Assembly (NCBI GenBank): GCA_037957365.1
Contig: JARHVA010000001.1
Span: 15,790,501-15,854,500, forward strand
Source of the DNA: Torreya grandis
Lineage: Eukaryota; Streptophyta; Pinopsida; Cupressales; Taxaceae
Direction: 5' to 3'
DNA: 64,000 nt
In this document: positions 11,642-23,279 of the stretch, in pieces
How the letters are laid out: every line of letters starts with the position of its first letter
How positions within the stretch are numbered: position 1 is the stretch's first letter
The notes under the pieces: model-generated
Told to the model about the DNA's origin: nothing
Database searches by the model: none
What the model saw: the letters and a program-made list of their open reading frames with translations, nothing else
Program-made: the position numbers and the translations under genes

Positions 11642-12061
11642 GCAGGGAGCAGGGTTTGTGTTTGGTTACAGGTCACTCTTAAGGGTTTTTGATTGAGTGG
11701 GAGTATAGCAATGATAGAAGAAAGTAAGCTAAGAATGGAGGAGTTGAAAAACATAGATGGTCAATCACGGTCCTATGGAAAGAAAGAGCAGGGAAAAGAA
11801 TATTGTTGGTTGGTAGTAGATCAACAAGAAGGAACTGAAGAAGTAGATGTTGTTGCATAGGATGCTCTCAGAAGTTTCTAGAATAAAGTAGAATCTTGTT
11901 TTATAGATTCTGTTGCCTCTTTCCATGCAGTCTAAAATAGAGTATCTATTCATGGTAAGGTCTTTGGAGACTTTGGAAAGATTTATTTAGGGGCTGGTGT
12001 GCCTTGCCAGAGAATTGGCAAAGGGGAAGTGAAGCTAAAATTGTAGGCAGCCAACACATGG

Positions 12062-12598
12062 GTGTTGAAGGAGGTCATGCAGGTCCCAGTCTTGGAGATA
12101 AGGCTAATTTCTATAGGGAAGTTGGGTGATGAGAGATGCACAAGAACTCCCACATCAGATGCACTTGAATTAGCTGGTGGTAAGAAAGCAAGTACTCTTT
12201 ATCTACTTGCTTATATTACTGATACTTCTTCTATTACGGAGATGTGGCTTTGTAGGCTTGGTCACATGAGTAAGAAGGAGATGCATGTTCTTAATAGGAA
12301 GTTAGATGTGTTTGATAGACTTAAGAACTGGAAAGCCTTGGTGTTTATGGAGGAGATGGCAGACAAAGATCAGTGGAGAAGGCTGGATACCTCTGAGCAG
12401 AGCAATTTAGACATGGGATTGATTCAAAGAAAGCTCATGGGTAAAAATTCATCACTCACAGGTGAACACAGGTACCGACATCAGTCAAGGAAAATTGGCG
12501 TCGAACAGATAGGCACCGATGTCAATCATGTGCAGACCAAAGCCGGTGATGTCAGGCAGGGTAAGACTGACGTCGATCAGGGGGACCAATGTCGGTAA
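12062..12598 (+). pseudogene. Copia GAG-pre-integrase remnant
   Basis: An open 178-residue frame is present. Residues 61-70 read MWLCRLGHMS, the signature of the copia GAG-pre-integrase domain (W-x-x-R-L-G-H-x-S), preceded by a 'TLYLL' strand typical of the same domain. From about residue 137 the frame is made of decoded GACGTC palindromes (RYRHQSRKIGVEQIGTDV...), which are not retrotransposon protein. So the natural reading frame is fused to repeat sequence and the integrase that should follow is missing. It is open today probably by chance rather than selection. Confidence 0.75.
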
Positions 12599-12735
12599 TA
12601 GATAAGACTAACATCAGTCAGGAGGATTGACGTCGATAGCAGGTGGACACCAATGTCGATAGAGTTGGTAGTCAAGACAAGTGCATGGAATTGACGTCGA
12701 TCAGATGCAGACTGTGTGGTGATCGAGGTCAGTCA
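12474..12735. repeat. GACGTC palindrome cluster 6 (copia interior)
   Basis: About ten copies of the palindromic word lie inside element A, away from its LTRs (for example CCGACATCAGTC, CACCGATGTCAATC, ACTGACGTCGATC, ACCAATGTCGG, ATTGACGTCGATC). This is the longest cluster in the window. It sits where integrase-coding sequence should be. Confidence 0.75.
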
Positions 12736-13079
12736 CTGTAACAGATTTTGGGCAGACAGCAAGTTGTCGAGGAGTCTCAAATGCCCATATGGAGGACTGA
12801 AGGCATAAATAAGCCTCAAATTCATTGTTCCTCTTCTTTATACTCATTGCTCACTGTAGAGCAGGAAGGATCCAAGAAACAGTGGGAGCATGGCATGAAG
12901 AGAATGCAAAACCAAGCGGGAGATTTGGTAGGGTTGCCAACTAGATGAAAGCACAGAGATGAATGGATACCTTAGTTAAAGAATAGAAAGAATAGACATG
13001 TGAGATGGAAGGCTAGGTCATATGGTCTTGAGGAAGCTGCAGGACAGTGGTACAGTGCTGACAGGTGGTACCAGGTGGA

Positions 13080-13680
13080 GGACAAATCATGGCTTTAGTC
13101 AATGTCAGTATAACCATTGTGTTTGTCTTACCAGGTGGATGATGATAGCTACATTATCTTGTTACTGTATGTGGATGGTATGCTAGCTAGCAGGTTTGGA
13201 CATACAGGGGTTTTGCTAAGCTAAGGGTAAGGTTAGTTTAATGGCATGTCATGAGGAATTTAGAGTAGCAAAATTCTTTGGCATGAGAGACATGGAAGAT
13301 CACAGGTTGATTTTGTCTCAAGTGGGAGCTAATATGAATTAGGTGTTAGTGAGGTTCAATACGCAAGATGCAAAACCAGATCACACTAAAGGCTGGATAG
13401 TTCAGTGTCCAAAATCACATGAGGTCTGGTATAGACTTGAGTTTTCCCAAGCAGTGGGAGCTGTCAGAGAGTTAGGAGCCAATTCGGGGAGGTGAGTTCT
13501 CAGGTATTTGAGAGGGACCAGTAGCAGGGATTCATGCTATGCAGGGTCAGGACTTCACTACATGGGTTTGTAGGTTTAGATGTGGCAGGTTACTCAGATG
13601 ATAGGAGGTGCACCATAGGTTGTGTGGTGGTTGGTATTCAAGGTTGATCTTGAAGAGGGATACAAGCCAGGAAATATATT
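13080..13680 (+). pseudogene. Copia RT and RNase H remnants
   Basis: Fragments in shifting frames, in the correct copia order. RT has a DDSYIILLLYVDGML segment with the catalytic YVDD box as YVDG (13168-13179), so the second Asp is lost. It is followed by a 'KFFGMRDMED'-like segment near 13270. Then comes a RYLRGTSSR-like segment (near 13502) and an RNase H part, GYSDDRRCTIGCVV (near 13590). The sequence ends at a polypurine tract. RT and RNase H copy the element RNA into DNA; this copy cannot. Confidence 0.8.
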
Positions 13681-13722
13681 AGATAGGGTACAGGTATAGG
13701 TATAGTGTAGCTGTTTATCTCC

Positions 13723-13732
13723 AAGTGGGAGA
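13723..13732 (+). promoter_or_regulatory. Polypurine tract of element A
   Basis: AAGTGGGAGA followed by T and the TGTTAGG LTR start. The AAGTGGGAGATTGTT junction is highly characteristic of plant Ty1/copia elements. Confidence 0.9.
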
Positions 13733-13733
13733 T

Positions 13734-14828
13734 TGTTAGGTTGTGGAGCTAAAAGCTTCACTAATGCAAACAAGGGAGGAGGTTACTGAAGGTTGCTGAG
13801 TAGCAGAGCAACTGGCGTCAGTCTAATCAACTAATGTTGGTCAAGTTAGTGAAGAGAAGCAACCGACGTCGGTCAGGGATCAGCTGACGTTGGTCACCTC
13901 TAGGTAGACAGGGACCGACGTCGGTCGCTTGTGCAGTTTAGAACTGCAAGTTTTATGGGTAGTTAGTTAACGAACCAAGTGTTTGCATGTCAAGAGCCAA
14001 ATTTAGACTAGAAGCTATGGATCTAATTATTGTAATTAGATGTCTGATTAGTGTTTGCATGAGATCTATATAATAGACTCATGGACTGTATTGTAAAGTG
14101 TTCTAGTTTGAGTTGAGCAAAGTTAGCTCCTTCTATGTGTGAGGTGAGCAAGGGTGTTCCTCCTAGTTCCACAATAGTACCAAGTGTGGGTATTGGTTTT
14201 GGAGAATCAACAAGATTCTTTAGGGGTGTAGGATCTTGGTCAGTAGGTGTGCAGAACCAGATTGATTTGCAGGTGTGCAAGATCAAGGAGGATAGCAACA
14301 CAACAGGGAGCAGGATCAGGTAGGATCTACTTGGAGTACAGTGTGTACTCAGAAAGAGAGCAGAGAAGAAGGCAAGGAAGATCCTTCCATAAGTAAGATC
14401 ATTTGGGTTGCAGGTTGTTACAGTTCAGGGGAGATCTACTTGAAGTATAGTTGTGTACTTGGAGTGTGCAGAGCACTTGTGGAGTGCGTGGAGCACTGGT
14501 GTATTGGCAGTAGTGGATACTGACTGGTTGAAGGTCAACACCAACTCTGTGTTTGAGTTGTGTGTTGGGACCATAAGAGAGAGAGCTTTGAGGGAAGATT
14601 TACTCTTTATGCCCTAGAGGAGTGGGAGCCCTAGAGGTGTGTAAGGAAGAAGAACTGTGGCAATCTTCTTTGTTGTATTTTCTTCTAAAAGAGTTTTAAT
14701 ACAAGTTGTGTATTGTCTCTCATATTCTGTGTTATTTTTGAATTCTAGTTACTTGTGATTCTAGTTTAATTCCGCATGTAAGTTGCTTGTATTTGGTAAC
14801 CAATTGTGTGCTTCCGTATTTCCCAACA
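13734..14828 (+). repeat. Element A 3' LTR
   Basis: It is 1095 bases, TG...CA, colinear with the 5' LTR except for one 86-base gap between CAGGTGTGCA repeats. In a stretch of about 330 bases around the TATA box I counted 9 differences by eye, mostly C/T or G/A. Two perfect ACCGACGTCGGT palindromes (13862-13873 and 13914-13925) survive here but not in the 5' LTR. Confidence 0.93.
13812..13926. repeat. GACGTC palindrome cluster 7 (copia 3' LTR)
   Basis: The same five U3 sites as at 10508-10632, less decayed. Two are perfect 12-base palindromes; the others read CTGGCGTCAGTC, ACTAATGTTGGTC and CTGACGTTGGTC. Confidence 0.75.
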
Positions 14829-14833
14829 CCTTA

Positions 14834-15115
14834 ACTATGGCATGTACATTATTTTCAATCAAATAATATTTGAGCTCATGAATATTTCAAACTATAACTC
14901 ATGAAGGTGAGTGGGGACTCAATAGCCTCATCATTTCTTTGCACTAGAATGGCTGATAACATATGCTCAAAAAAATAGTAGTATATAATAAAATACTTCT
15001 AGCATTTTGGGCATACTAGCATGAGGCATTAATAATAACAATTTTTAATTTTAAAAAGGGTTTTATTACCATCATCACTCCATTTGAAAGCATTTTTCCT
15101 CACATCATCTTAGTA
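14834..15115 (-). pseudogene. Element H: Ty3/gypsy RNase H, first half
   Basis: On the minus strand this gives successive pieces of a gypsy RT/RNase H junction: a 'KPFLKLKIVIINA' stretch, an 'ARSILLYTT' strand, then LSAILVQRNDEAIESPLTFMSYSLKYS and 'YYLIENNVHAIVK'. These match the order seen in gypsy RNase H (the 'LTQ.ND.GEE.PI.F.S' region). Two or three frameshifts separate them. The frame continues at 10438 after element A. The RT that should precede it would lie beyond 15116, but an LTR of family F starts there and I do not find the RT. Confidence 0.7.
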
Positions 15116-15880
15116 TATACACCTAAATATGGTCATGAATACTTTATCACGTTAGTTTTGGCCCTATTTTAATTAAATCGTGCACTTAATTAGTGCCTAT
15201 TTTTTCACCTCACCCTATCTTAAACACATGTGAAGAGCTATTTATATTTTAAATTTTTATTTATCTCCTAAAAAAGTGTTTGGATCATTAAAAATACCCT
15301 TAAGCATCTGTAGGGACAAACCCAGATCCAAAATTTCACATGTTTCCCTAAGGGAAAAAATGTCCTATAGGGATAATAGTAGGAGGTGTTGATGTCCCAT
15401 GTTTGATGTTGTTATCCTTAGACCTATAACATTCAATTTTTAAAATTAAACCCTCCCTTATCTTGTCTTATGTGTTTTTAGGGTCCCTAGCATGTGGTTT
15501 CCCCTTCTGAACTACTATAAAGACACACTTAAGTCTCTTATTCTACCACTTGGGAATTTTAATATAAAGGTTTATTTACAATGTTACACATTAAGAAAAA
15601 ATTATATATTCTTCACAATTTTGATTTGGATCACTATAAGCAGTCCTTAGCCAAGTTAAAAGCCTATTTTATCTAGCCTAAAGTAAAACATGATCAAGTA
15701 TTCAAGTCATCCCTAGATGTATTCATATAGTTAAAGGTGCATAATGTGCAATGTAATCTAAGTAGGAGAGCTACGTGGGTTTGATTCCCTCTTTAGAGTA
15801 TTGGACACATCGATAACATTAGTCATTATGGGGGTGATTGAGGATAGCTCAACCCAATTACACTCTACCTTTTTCTATTT
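15116..15880 (+). repeat. Family F LTR, left partial copy
   Basis: The segment from 'TATACACCTAAATATGGTCA' onward matches the LTR starting at 19108 for roughly 400 bases (shared words include CACCTCACCCTATCTTAA, CATGTTTCCCTAAGGGA and TTTTTAAAATTAAA). The match then weakens, and a degraded 'GAGTATTGG...TAGCTCAACCC' block reappears at 15795-15867. The end is uncertain. The left junction touches element H's RNase H, so this LTR probably marks an insertion into H. Confidence 0.6.
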
Positions 15881-18800
15881 TTAGGTTTTCAATCATTGTT
15901 ATCCCTATTAGGGTTTCAACATTGGAGAAGCTATTTACAAGTCTTTCATACACTTTCTAAGGTCAAATCTACACATACAAACCCAAATTAATATGTCATA
16001 AGTGATCATACCCTATTTTTTTATTTTTCAAAAAAATATAAAATTGACCAAGTAGGATAGTATTGGGAGTCAATCCTATCCTTAGTTTGTTGATCCTATC
16101 CTTATTTAGTTTTATTTCTTGATTTTAGGCACTTATAGAGTCTGTTCCTATTTTCCTATTTCCACCTTCTGTTAAGTCAACACATTTAGATCTAAGCCAA
16201 AAATAACCAAGTTTTTCTTTTCAATGCCTAGTTAGTCTTCTTTTAATTTTTGTACTTTATTGAATTTATTCATTTATCTTCATTCTACTTGTCAAAAGTT
16301 CATTTACAACATTTTGATTTATTCTATTCAATTTATCTTAATTAGGGTTAGTTCAACTTTTAATTCAAATTTGGACAAAACATATTGATGAATATGTTTA
16401 TTGATAGCTTCCTCATTATTACACCATAAAATTATTCTATTTGCTTTCACATGCAATTGATTTGAACATTTATTCAAAGTCCTTGGATTTTGTTGACATG
16501 TTGGCCTATTAGCTCTTTTTTCACTTTTCAAATTTGAAAGGTTCAAAATAGTGATCAATTTTTTGATAATCTACCATGTATCTCTTTGTTTTCATAATTT
16601 AAATTACTAAAATTTTATTTTTTATCAAGGACAAAATTAACCAGTTAGGGACAAAAATGATTGCCATTACTATCTTAGTTGGTTGATCCTGTCTTGTGCC
16701 AGTTTTCACCCAAAAATCATAGTTTGAGCACAAAAACCCTTCACACTTCCAATTTTCAAATTTTACACCCAATCTCAAAATGAAAATCATAGTTTTCCAT
16801 GCAAAATCTCTATTTTTTTGTTATATTTCTCATGTATGTGACATAATTCAACACATGCACATTTGATGAATTGAGGATGTATAATTAGTCCTATGCATAA
16901 TAGTTCTTTTCCTATATACTTTTCAAAGTTAGGATTCATGTATAGTGGAGGCATATTGCTCATACATGGCCATAAAATCACTTCTAGTCCATATTTCACA
17001 TTGACACATGTCACAAATTATTAAAGTATCTACCTTCTTCTACTTTCAACACCTTGCTTTTCACTTATTTCTATTGTTTCTATTTGTAAATTTTAAAAAG
17101 TACATAAATTTTATATGTTGTAAAAGTACAAAATATAAAAAATATTATAAAAATAAGAAATTAGGATCTGAACATGATTAAATGGATAGTTTACATATTT
17201 GTAATATGTTATTTATCTAATGATTAGTAGATAACATATTATTTTTCTCACACATGCATTTCACTAATATTTATGAGTGTTATGTAGGACATACAAACTT
17301 TTACAATGACTAAGATGTTGGACTTGTCTCTACCTAACAACCTTGCTAAATTGGGGGCATTTTATCTGTAGATGATAGTATGCACATGTGTTATCATTCA
17401 TGACTCCTATATTATTGAGATCTATACTTATTACAAGTGTCTTTTTAATATCTATATCCTATATTATGTATATGGATATGCTATTTTCTAGGATATGATC
17501 ACATTTCATATACATAGTTTTGAACTATATTTATAGTTTTATTTTTTATTTATGTTATTACTTATAAATAGTAGATTGGATGTTGTGTATCTATTATGTA
17601 TGGCCCTTAGCTCTTGTGTGCAAACTTGTTTAAACATCTCTATGAAATCTTCTGTGGTATGTGTGACATTTAAAAATGTCCATTTGATTTTGTCCCTTGA
17701 CCCTATGTTATCTATGACATTTGAACATGTTCCTTGCTTGAAACATTATTCATGCCCTTTGTGTGTGGCCCTTGGAATTGTGTGTGTAATGTTTCATTTT
17801 GTGACATTTGAACATGTACCTTATGTGAGGTGCTTGGCCTTATTATTTGACATTAATATTTTTGTGCTTGTGTGCTTATTGAGCTTGTTATGTTTCATGA
17901 GTGTCATGATCGATATAATGCACTACTAACATATAACATACTAATTATACATTCTATTACTATGGTATTCATTGATACATTTATATAGGCCTTGTATCAT
18001 ATGTTACATTAAAAATTTAAATGTTACAAATCTTACTATGCTAACATACTTTACACTTATGCTACATTATTCAATTATTACATTGTACTATGTATATATT
18101 GCAATTAAATTTTATTTTGAGACAAGTGAATTTAAAGATCAATTCCCTCACCTCAAAAGGGTGGAATTTCAATGGGCTTTCCATACATGAGATAAGTACC
18201 TTCAAAAGTAAAAATTAATTTTGGTACATATTACAGTTTCAAAGGTTATAAAATGGTTCAAAATTTAGTCATTGGCACAAATTATGGGGGCATATGCCAC
18301 AAATATACACTCATATTACAAGATAAAAGTACAAATTCACATAGTTTTGAGTGTATGATATAGGCTCATGTACAAATTTCAAACATAATTTACATTTGAC
18401 ATATACATATAGTTAAAGATTCTACATTTATCAATGGGGGCATACTATAGATTCATGCACACTATGATATTTTTCAAAATTTCATATACTATTTACTATG
18501 TTGCAGATATGATAGGAACATGGTTATACTCCATTTTTTTTATAATGCATTCAGGAAGAAAGTGGCAATTGAATCTATAATCCATCTATAATGGCTGATT
18601 TAGTTTAAGTGCATAATTAATACTTATAGGTTTAGTTCCATCTAACATTATGTTTGTGAATCTAATCTAGATTTCAACCTATTTCATGCTTTGGGGTCAC
18701 AAAGAGCAAGTTAAATTGATGTTTCTGCATCTCGTAATGGTTATTATTTTTTTTACAAAGTGAAAATTCAGTTTGGGGCTTAACCACCCTCAAATTATCC

Positions 18801-19095
18801 ATCGATTCAACTAAGGAAGCATCATCTCCAAGCAAAAATCACAAAAGCAACATTGGTTTCACACATACAATATATTACTCCCTTGATCTCATTTAAAATT
18901 CAAGCATTTTCAAATTTCAAGATTTAATAAATTTTCAACTTTGAGTTTGTTAAAATTTTAGTTTTCAAAAGAACAAAGTAACTACTTCATGTGTTTTTCA
19001 GGGTTTGCCAAAGATTAGGCACCCTAATTGATTGGAAAACTAGCTCAAAGACAAAGTATATCTTTCTTTTAATCTAGAAATTTCATTTATAGACT
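15881..19095 (+). mobile_element. Family F internal region, mostly non-coding
   Basis: AT-rich sequence without recognisable gag or pol. The part from about 17210 to 18200 is related to 22060-22910 (shared GTAGATAACAT, ACATTTGAACATGTTCC, TTATTGAGCTTGTTAT and CTTCACCTCAAAAGG-type words in the same order). This shows two copies of the same interior. Open frames at 17552-17929 and 17972-18190 are Leu/Cys/Ile-rich readings of AT-rich DNA with no domain. Confidence 0.5.
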
Positions 19096-19107
19096 AAAGG
19101 GGGAAAC
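19096..19107 (+). promoter_or_regulatory. Polypurine tract of family F
   Basis: CTAAAGGGGGAAAC directly precedes the LTR start TATAGACACCC (TG changed to TA). Position and composition fit a plus-strand polypurine tract. Confidence 0.65.
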
Positions 19108-20222
19108 TATAGACACCCAAATCTGGTCACGAATACTTGATCATGTTAGTTTTGACCCTTTTTAACTTTAATTAACTTTTACACTCAATCAATACCTATT
19201 TTTCCACCTCACCCTATCTTAAGCACCTATAAATTTCTGATTCTAATTTAAATTATTATTTGTCACCTTAAAAATTGTTTTGATTGCTAAAAATACCTTG
19301 AAACATCTGAGGGACAAATCCAAATCCAAAATTCTACATGTTTCCCTAAGGGACAAAAACATCTAGTATTGATAATAATGGGAGGCGTTCTTGTCCCATA
19401 TTGGACATTGTCACCCTTAACCCTCTAATGGTCAATTTTTAAAATTAAATCCTCCTTTATCTTATATTTCATGTTTTTATGCTTCTTAAGATGTGGGTTT
19501 CCATTTTGATTTGATATAAAGGTGTAGATGCTTAATTCTGGATTTATGTGTTAAACTAGTCTTGTACACTTGACAAATATATCTCAAGGCTCCACCCTTT
19601 AGTTTAACCTTCCTTACAGCTAAAAGGCTCGCACTCACCAATTCATTGGGTGTAATTACTTATTTCTTAGTGTAACCTTGATTAATTTGATTATCTAGAT
19701 CAATTGTAATCATAAAACAACTAAAATCTAATATATATCCTTCATTATTAGTTATAGAACGTCAACAATTTTCCTCCATCATGGATAGTTGCAATCAAGA
19801 CATGACAATAACATTGAAACTACTATCCTTGCTCTGACACAAGTGTCTTTACCCTACAAACACTCAAATTTTCAAATCTTTCAATGTGTAGGGGTTAGCC
19901 TAAGAATGTCATTAACCCTTCTATAAGGATAATTTCAAAAGAGCTAGTATAAATACAAGTCAAAGCATACTCATTACTCATCTATAAAAATTCAATTAAT
20001 CACCTCTCAAGATTAGACATACTATTAAATTTTAGAGCTCACTACTAATCTATTTTTCCCTATTCATACCTATTTGCATATGAATCATAGGAGTAGTTAT
20101 ACGACATGTCTGAAGCACTCAGAAGACAACCCATGAACCATATTTTTCAAGTTACAAGGTAAATCATTACATGCATCTTTATATAGTATACTTCACCCTT
20201 CTACATACACATTCCCACACAT

Positions 20223-20278
<56 letters not shown>

Positions 20279-20907
20279 TCTAAGGCTCTCCTTGGAGTAT
20301 TGGCTATGTAGTCAATGCTCACTGATAGAGGGGTCTTCGAAGTTAGCTCGCCATCGTGAACACACTAACCCAATTTTTGGCAAGGTAACCTAACCAAGGT
20401 GGAGAACTAGGGTTTTGGCTATAAATAATGTTATAGAGATTGTGAATGAGATCTATATACTTTATATTAAAGGTGATAAAAACCCAAAAAGACATAGGTG
20501 GTCATATCTTGATGTAGTAAATATTTTTTATAGGATAATTACATCAAGATTCAGATAGTAGCATCAACATAAGTATCCACAGTTCAACGCAAGTGTCCAA
20601 GCAACTAAAAAGAGTATTTTTAGAATCTAACAACTATTTATTGAACACAAGATAACTTGTTTCCATCTCTGTACATATCAAATCTATCTGCGCATCATTG
20701 CATAAGATAATTATTATTTCTTTATGATTACATAATTGAAATATTATTTGGCATTATACTTTAAATATTTAGTATTTTTTGTAATTCAATGTTGAAATTG
20801 AATATCATAAATTAAATTATTTAATTATCCTATTTTAATGAATAATTTGTTTCACTCTTGAATATTCTATTCCTTTTTAACCCTTAAATTCTTAAAAGGG
20901 TTAAACG
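19108..20907 (+). repeat. Family F/G LTR, possibly shared by two units
   Basis: It starts TATAGACACCCAAATCTGGT after a polypurine tract and runs to a PBS-like TTTGGTGAACCCGACC at 20908, about 1.8 kb. It carries the conserved block 'TTGGAGTATTGGCTATGTAG...TTAGCTCGCC' at 20290-20350 and an AT microsatellite. Because a polypurine tract is on one side and a PBS-like site on the other, it may serve both as the 3' LTR of F and the 5' LTR of G. The terminal bases are decayed, so the right limit is approximate. Confidence 0.5.
20228..20276. repeat. (AT)n microsatellite
   Basis: An uninterrupted AT dinucleotide repeat of 49 bases lies within the family F/G LTR. Confidence 0.95.
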
Positions 20908-20923
20908 TTTGGTGAACCCGACC
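20908..20923 (+). promoter_or_regulatory. PBS-like site of unit G
   Basis: TTTGGTGAACCCGACC has the form of a gypsy-type primer binding site and is followed 98 bases later by a gag-like open frame. I cannot name the tRNA with confidence. Confidence 0.4.
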
Positions 20924-21020
20924 ATTATGTCTTTCCATGAAAATCATAGTTTGCTCTAGGGTTTTCATCCTCATAAGGTATTTTCTTGTTATTTTTATTT
21001 AGATATGTTATATTTTTTGC

Positions 21021-21356
21021 ATGCAACCTAGGCATAGCCCTAGATTAGGTGGTGTTCCTATTGAATATCTTGAGCTTCCCCTTGGGACACCTAAAATGTC
21101 TCAAGCCAATACAATGTCAAATTCTCTTAATAATGAGAGTGAAAATAATTATAATGAGCCACATACTAAAAAATTTCTTATAGAAGATATATACAAATCA
21201 AAAGAATACATTACCATAATGGAATGTTCCCTAGAGTTTGTGTGTCTCTTCTATCTATTTCTCATTTCATTATTTAGAACATTGCATATAGATAAAATGG
21301 AACCTCTTCATCTTCCTAACCCTAATGAGGGTGGTAGCTACTTTCCCTCTAACTAG
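21021..21356 (+). CDS. Short gag-like N-terminal frame of unit G
   Basis: An open frame of 111 residues starts at an ATG shortly after the PBS-like site, with no stop until 21354. It starts MQPRHSPRLGGVPIEYLELP and shows no catalytic or zinc-finger motif. After the stop, the same strand continues to read Gln/Asn/Ser-rich protein-like segments with several stops to about 21600, so this is probably the start of a truncated Gag. Position, not similarity, is the main argument. It is likely not functional. Confidence 0.35.
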   Translation: MQPRHSPRLGGVPIEYLELPLGTPKMSQANTMSNSLNNESENNYNEPHTKKFLIEDIYKSKEYITIMECSLEFVCLFYLFLISLFRTLHIDKMEPLHLPNPNEGGSYFPSN

Positions 21357-22059
21357 GTCCATGTTATTACTCCTTCATAATGTAAGGTGTCCCTTCCTCA
21401 AACCCCTCCACCACACACATCTAATTTAGGTGGTGGGAGCATGATTCAATAATCCATGGTACCTAATATTTGTGTTGGTCAAGCCCTTATAAATCAACCC
21501 ACCATCACTAAATAAGAGTTCCAACAACAAAATCAATATTTGAGCTCAAATCTCACATCACTGAAAAATCAACTTTCATTTATATTAAATTCAAAATGTG
21601 TTAGTATTACTCATACATTTATACATTCTATTAATGTTGTGTCTCCAACAAAGGATCATTTCAAAATCAAGAGTTCAACAAAAATCTATTTACAATAAAT
21701 AATTTACAGAATATGAAAAAAGATAATAGGTGTCCAAGTGAGATTCTAAGGGTATTGCTTAGACATAACTTGATCACATTACCTCATGTATAACCTATAA
21801 AAAGAACAAAATCTTATTTCCAATATCATAAAATGCATGAACATCATATAAATAATTGTTTGGATCTAAAAAATAAGATCTAACACATAGTTGATAGTAG
21901 TGATACTTCAATAAACACATCTCACTTTTGATGATCCAATTTAAAAAAATAAAAAAAATCAAATATTCCAAAAAATACAAAAACATTCAAATAATTAAAT
22001 AATACCAAAAATATTTAGCATTTCACATGTATTATATATTTTGTATATGTTGTTTACTT

Positions 22060-22910
22060 TATATTAGTAGATAACATACCATTTCTATACACACATATTT
22101 CACATGTACTTGAGTGTGATACATGCATATATTAGACCCATGATATCTCAAGCATGCAAATGTTGGACCTTTCCTCTTCTAGAATGATACACTACATTAG
22201 GGGCATATTGCTTCTAAACGATCATGACTAACACATGTTCTATTGTTTTATGATCATTTTATATTATCTTATTGAGCTTATATATTTTATACTTGCCTAT
22301 ACCCATGTTAATGAATTTTCTATCTTGCACAGTGTATTTGATATGTTATTTTACTTGACATTTTGCTAACACATATATGTAAGGACTAGTATAACATGCT
22401 TATGCTAGTTGCTTATGTCTCATTACTTCATTTATTTACATTAGCTTACTTGAGTGTATTTTTTGTTTGCTTATTTATCTCACTTGTAGAACATTTGAAC
22501 ATGTTCCTTTGCTTGTTGGCTACAATGCCCCGAGTGTTTCTTATTTATTTAGTGTGTGAACATTTTCACATGTATTCTACTTGAGTATGTGTACTTTAAC
22601 ATGCCCCTTGTTTTCAGTTTCATTGGACCCCTTTTTTTGCTAAATTTGAGTACTTTTGTATGTGTGCTTGATTATTTATTGAGCTTGTTATCTTCTATAT
22701 GTTTCCATGATTCATATCATGAATCTTAGGGCTTGTTATGAATGCATACTTTAAACTTTATTAATATATGTACTTCAACATAATACAATTATATGTTTAT
22801 TTTAATACATGATTCACAGATACAACATAGTTATCTTATCCTTTTGAGAGAATGTGATTATCACTTTTGCAATCCCTTCACCTCAAAAGGGGGGGGGGGA
22901 ATATAAGTGG
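22060..22910 (+). repeat. Second copy of family F interior (unit G)
   Basis: It is colinear with 17210-18200 in scattered blocks (GTAGATAACATACC, GGACCTTTCC, GGGGCATATTGCT, ACATTTGAACATGTTCC, TATTGAGCTTGTTATC). It ends at CCTTCACCTCAAAAGG followed by a run of 11 G. Identity is low, so both copies are old. No coding domain is visible. Confidence 0.5.
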
Positions 22911-23279
22911 TGGCATGTCATAGAAGGCATCAATCCACATACATACAATTGAAAAAATGGCCAAAATTTGATTCAATTTACCCAATTTACATGATTTAGA
23001 TATACATTTTGGATATAATTCTATCTATTGGGCATTGATTTTGGACATAGTTTTAGATTTGTGATACATATTATACACATGTTAAGGAACATAGGTTACA
23101 TTTTGATAGATACTTTAGATTGAGAACTTTTTTGAGGTCAGGGTAAATTTTAATAGACCTTATTATAAATGCCATTAGATTTTATTGGTGAATCTATAGA
23201 TATTTATTTTGTAGTCATGGAGAATTTTTAGGTCTGTTGGTAAATTTATTATGTGTAAGACCTTGCTTGCTTGAACTTG

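Larger units (their letters stand above)
10439..14828 (+). mobile_element. Element A: Ty1/copia retrotransposon, internally deleted
   Basis: A full LTR-internal-LTR structure is visible. The LTRs are 10439-11619 and 13734-14828, both TG...CA. A PBS follows the 5' LTR and the classic copia junction GGGAGATTGTTAG precedes the 3' LTR. Flanks are CCTTG (10434-10438) and CCTTA (14829-14833), a 5-base target duplication with one change. The internal region is only 2.1 kb, whereas complete copia interiors are about 4 kb or more, so most of gag, protease, integrase and RT is missing. It was inserted in the RNase H gene of minus-strand element H. Removing A plus one duplication copy leaves H's frame open across the join, which confirms the boundaries. 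Confidence 0.93.

Noticed and set aside
17552..17929. 125-residue plus-strand open frame
   Set aside because: Leu/Cys/Ile/Val-rich translation of AT-rich DNA with no motif. The related stretch at 22400-22700 does not keep it open, so I do not call it a gene.
20221..20280. AT microsatellite as a replication origin or scaffold site
   Set aside because: A plain dinucleotide run within an LTR; nothing else supports such a role.
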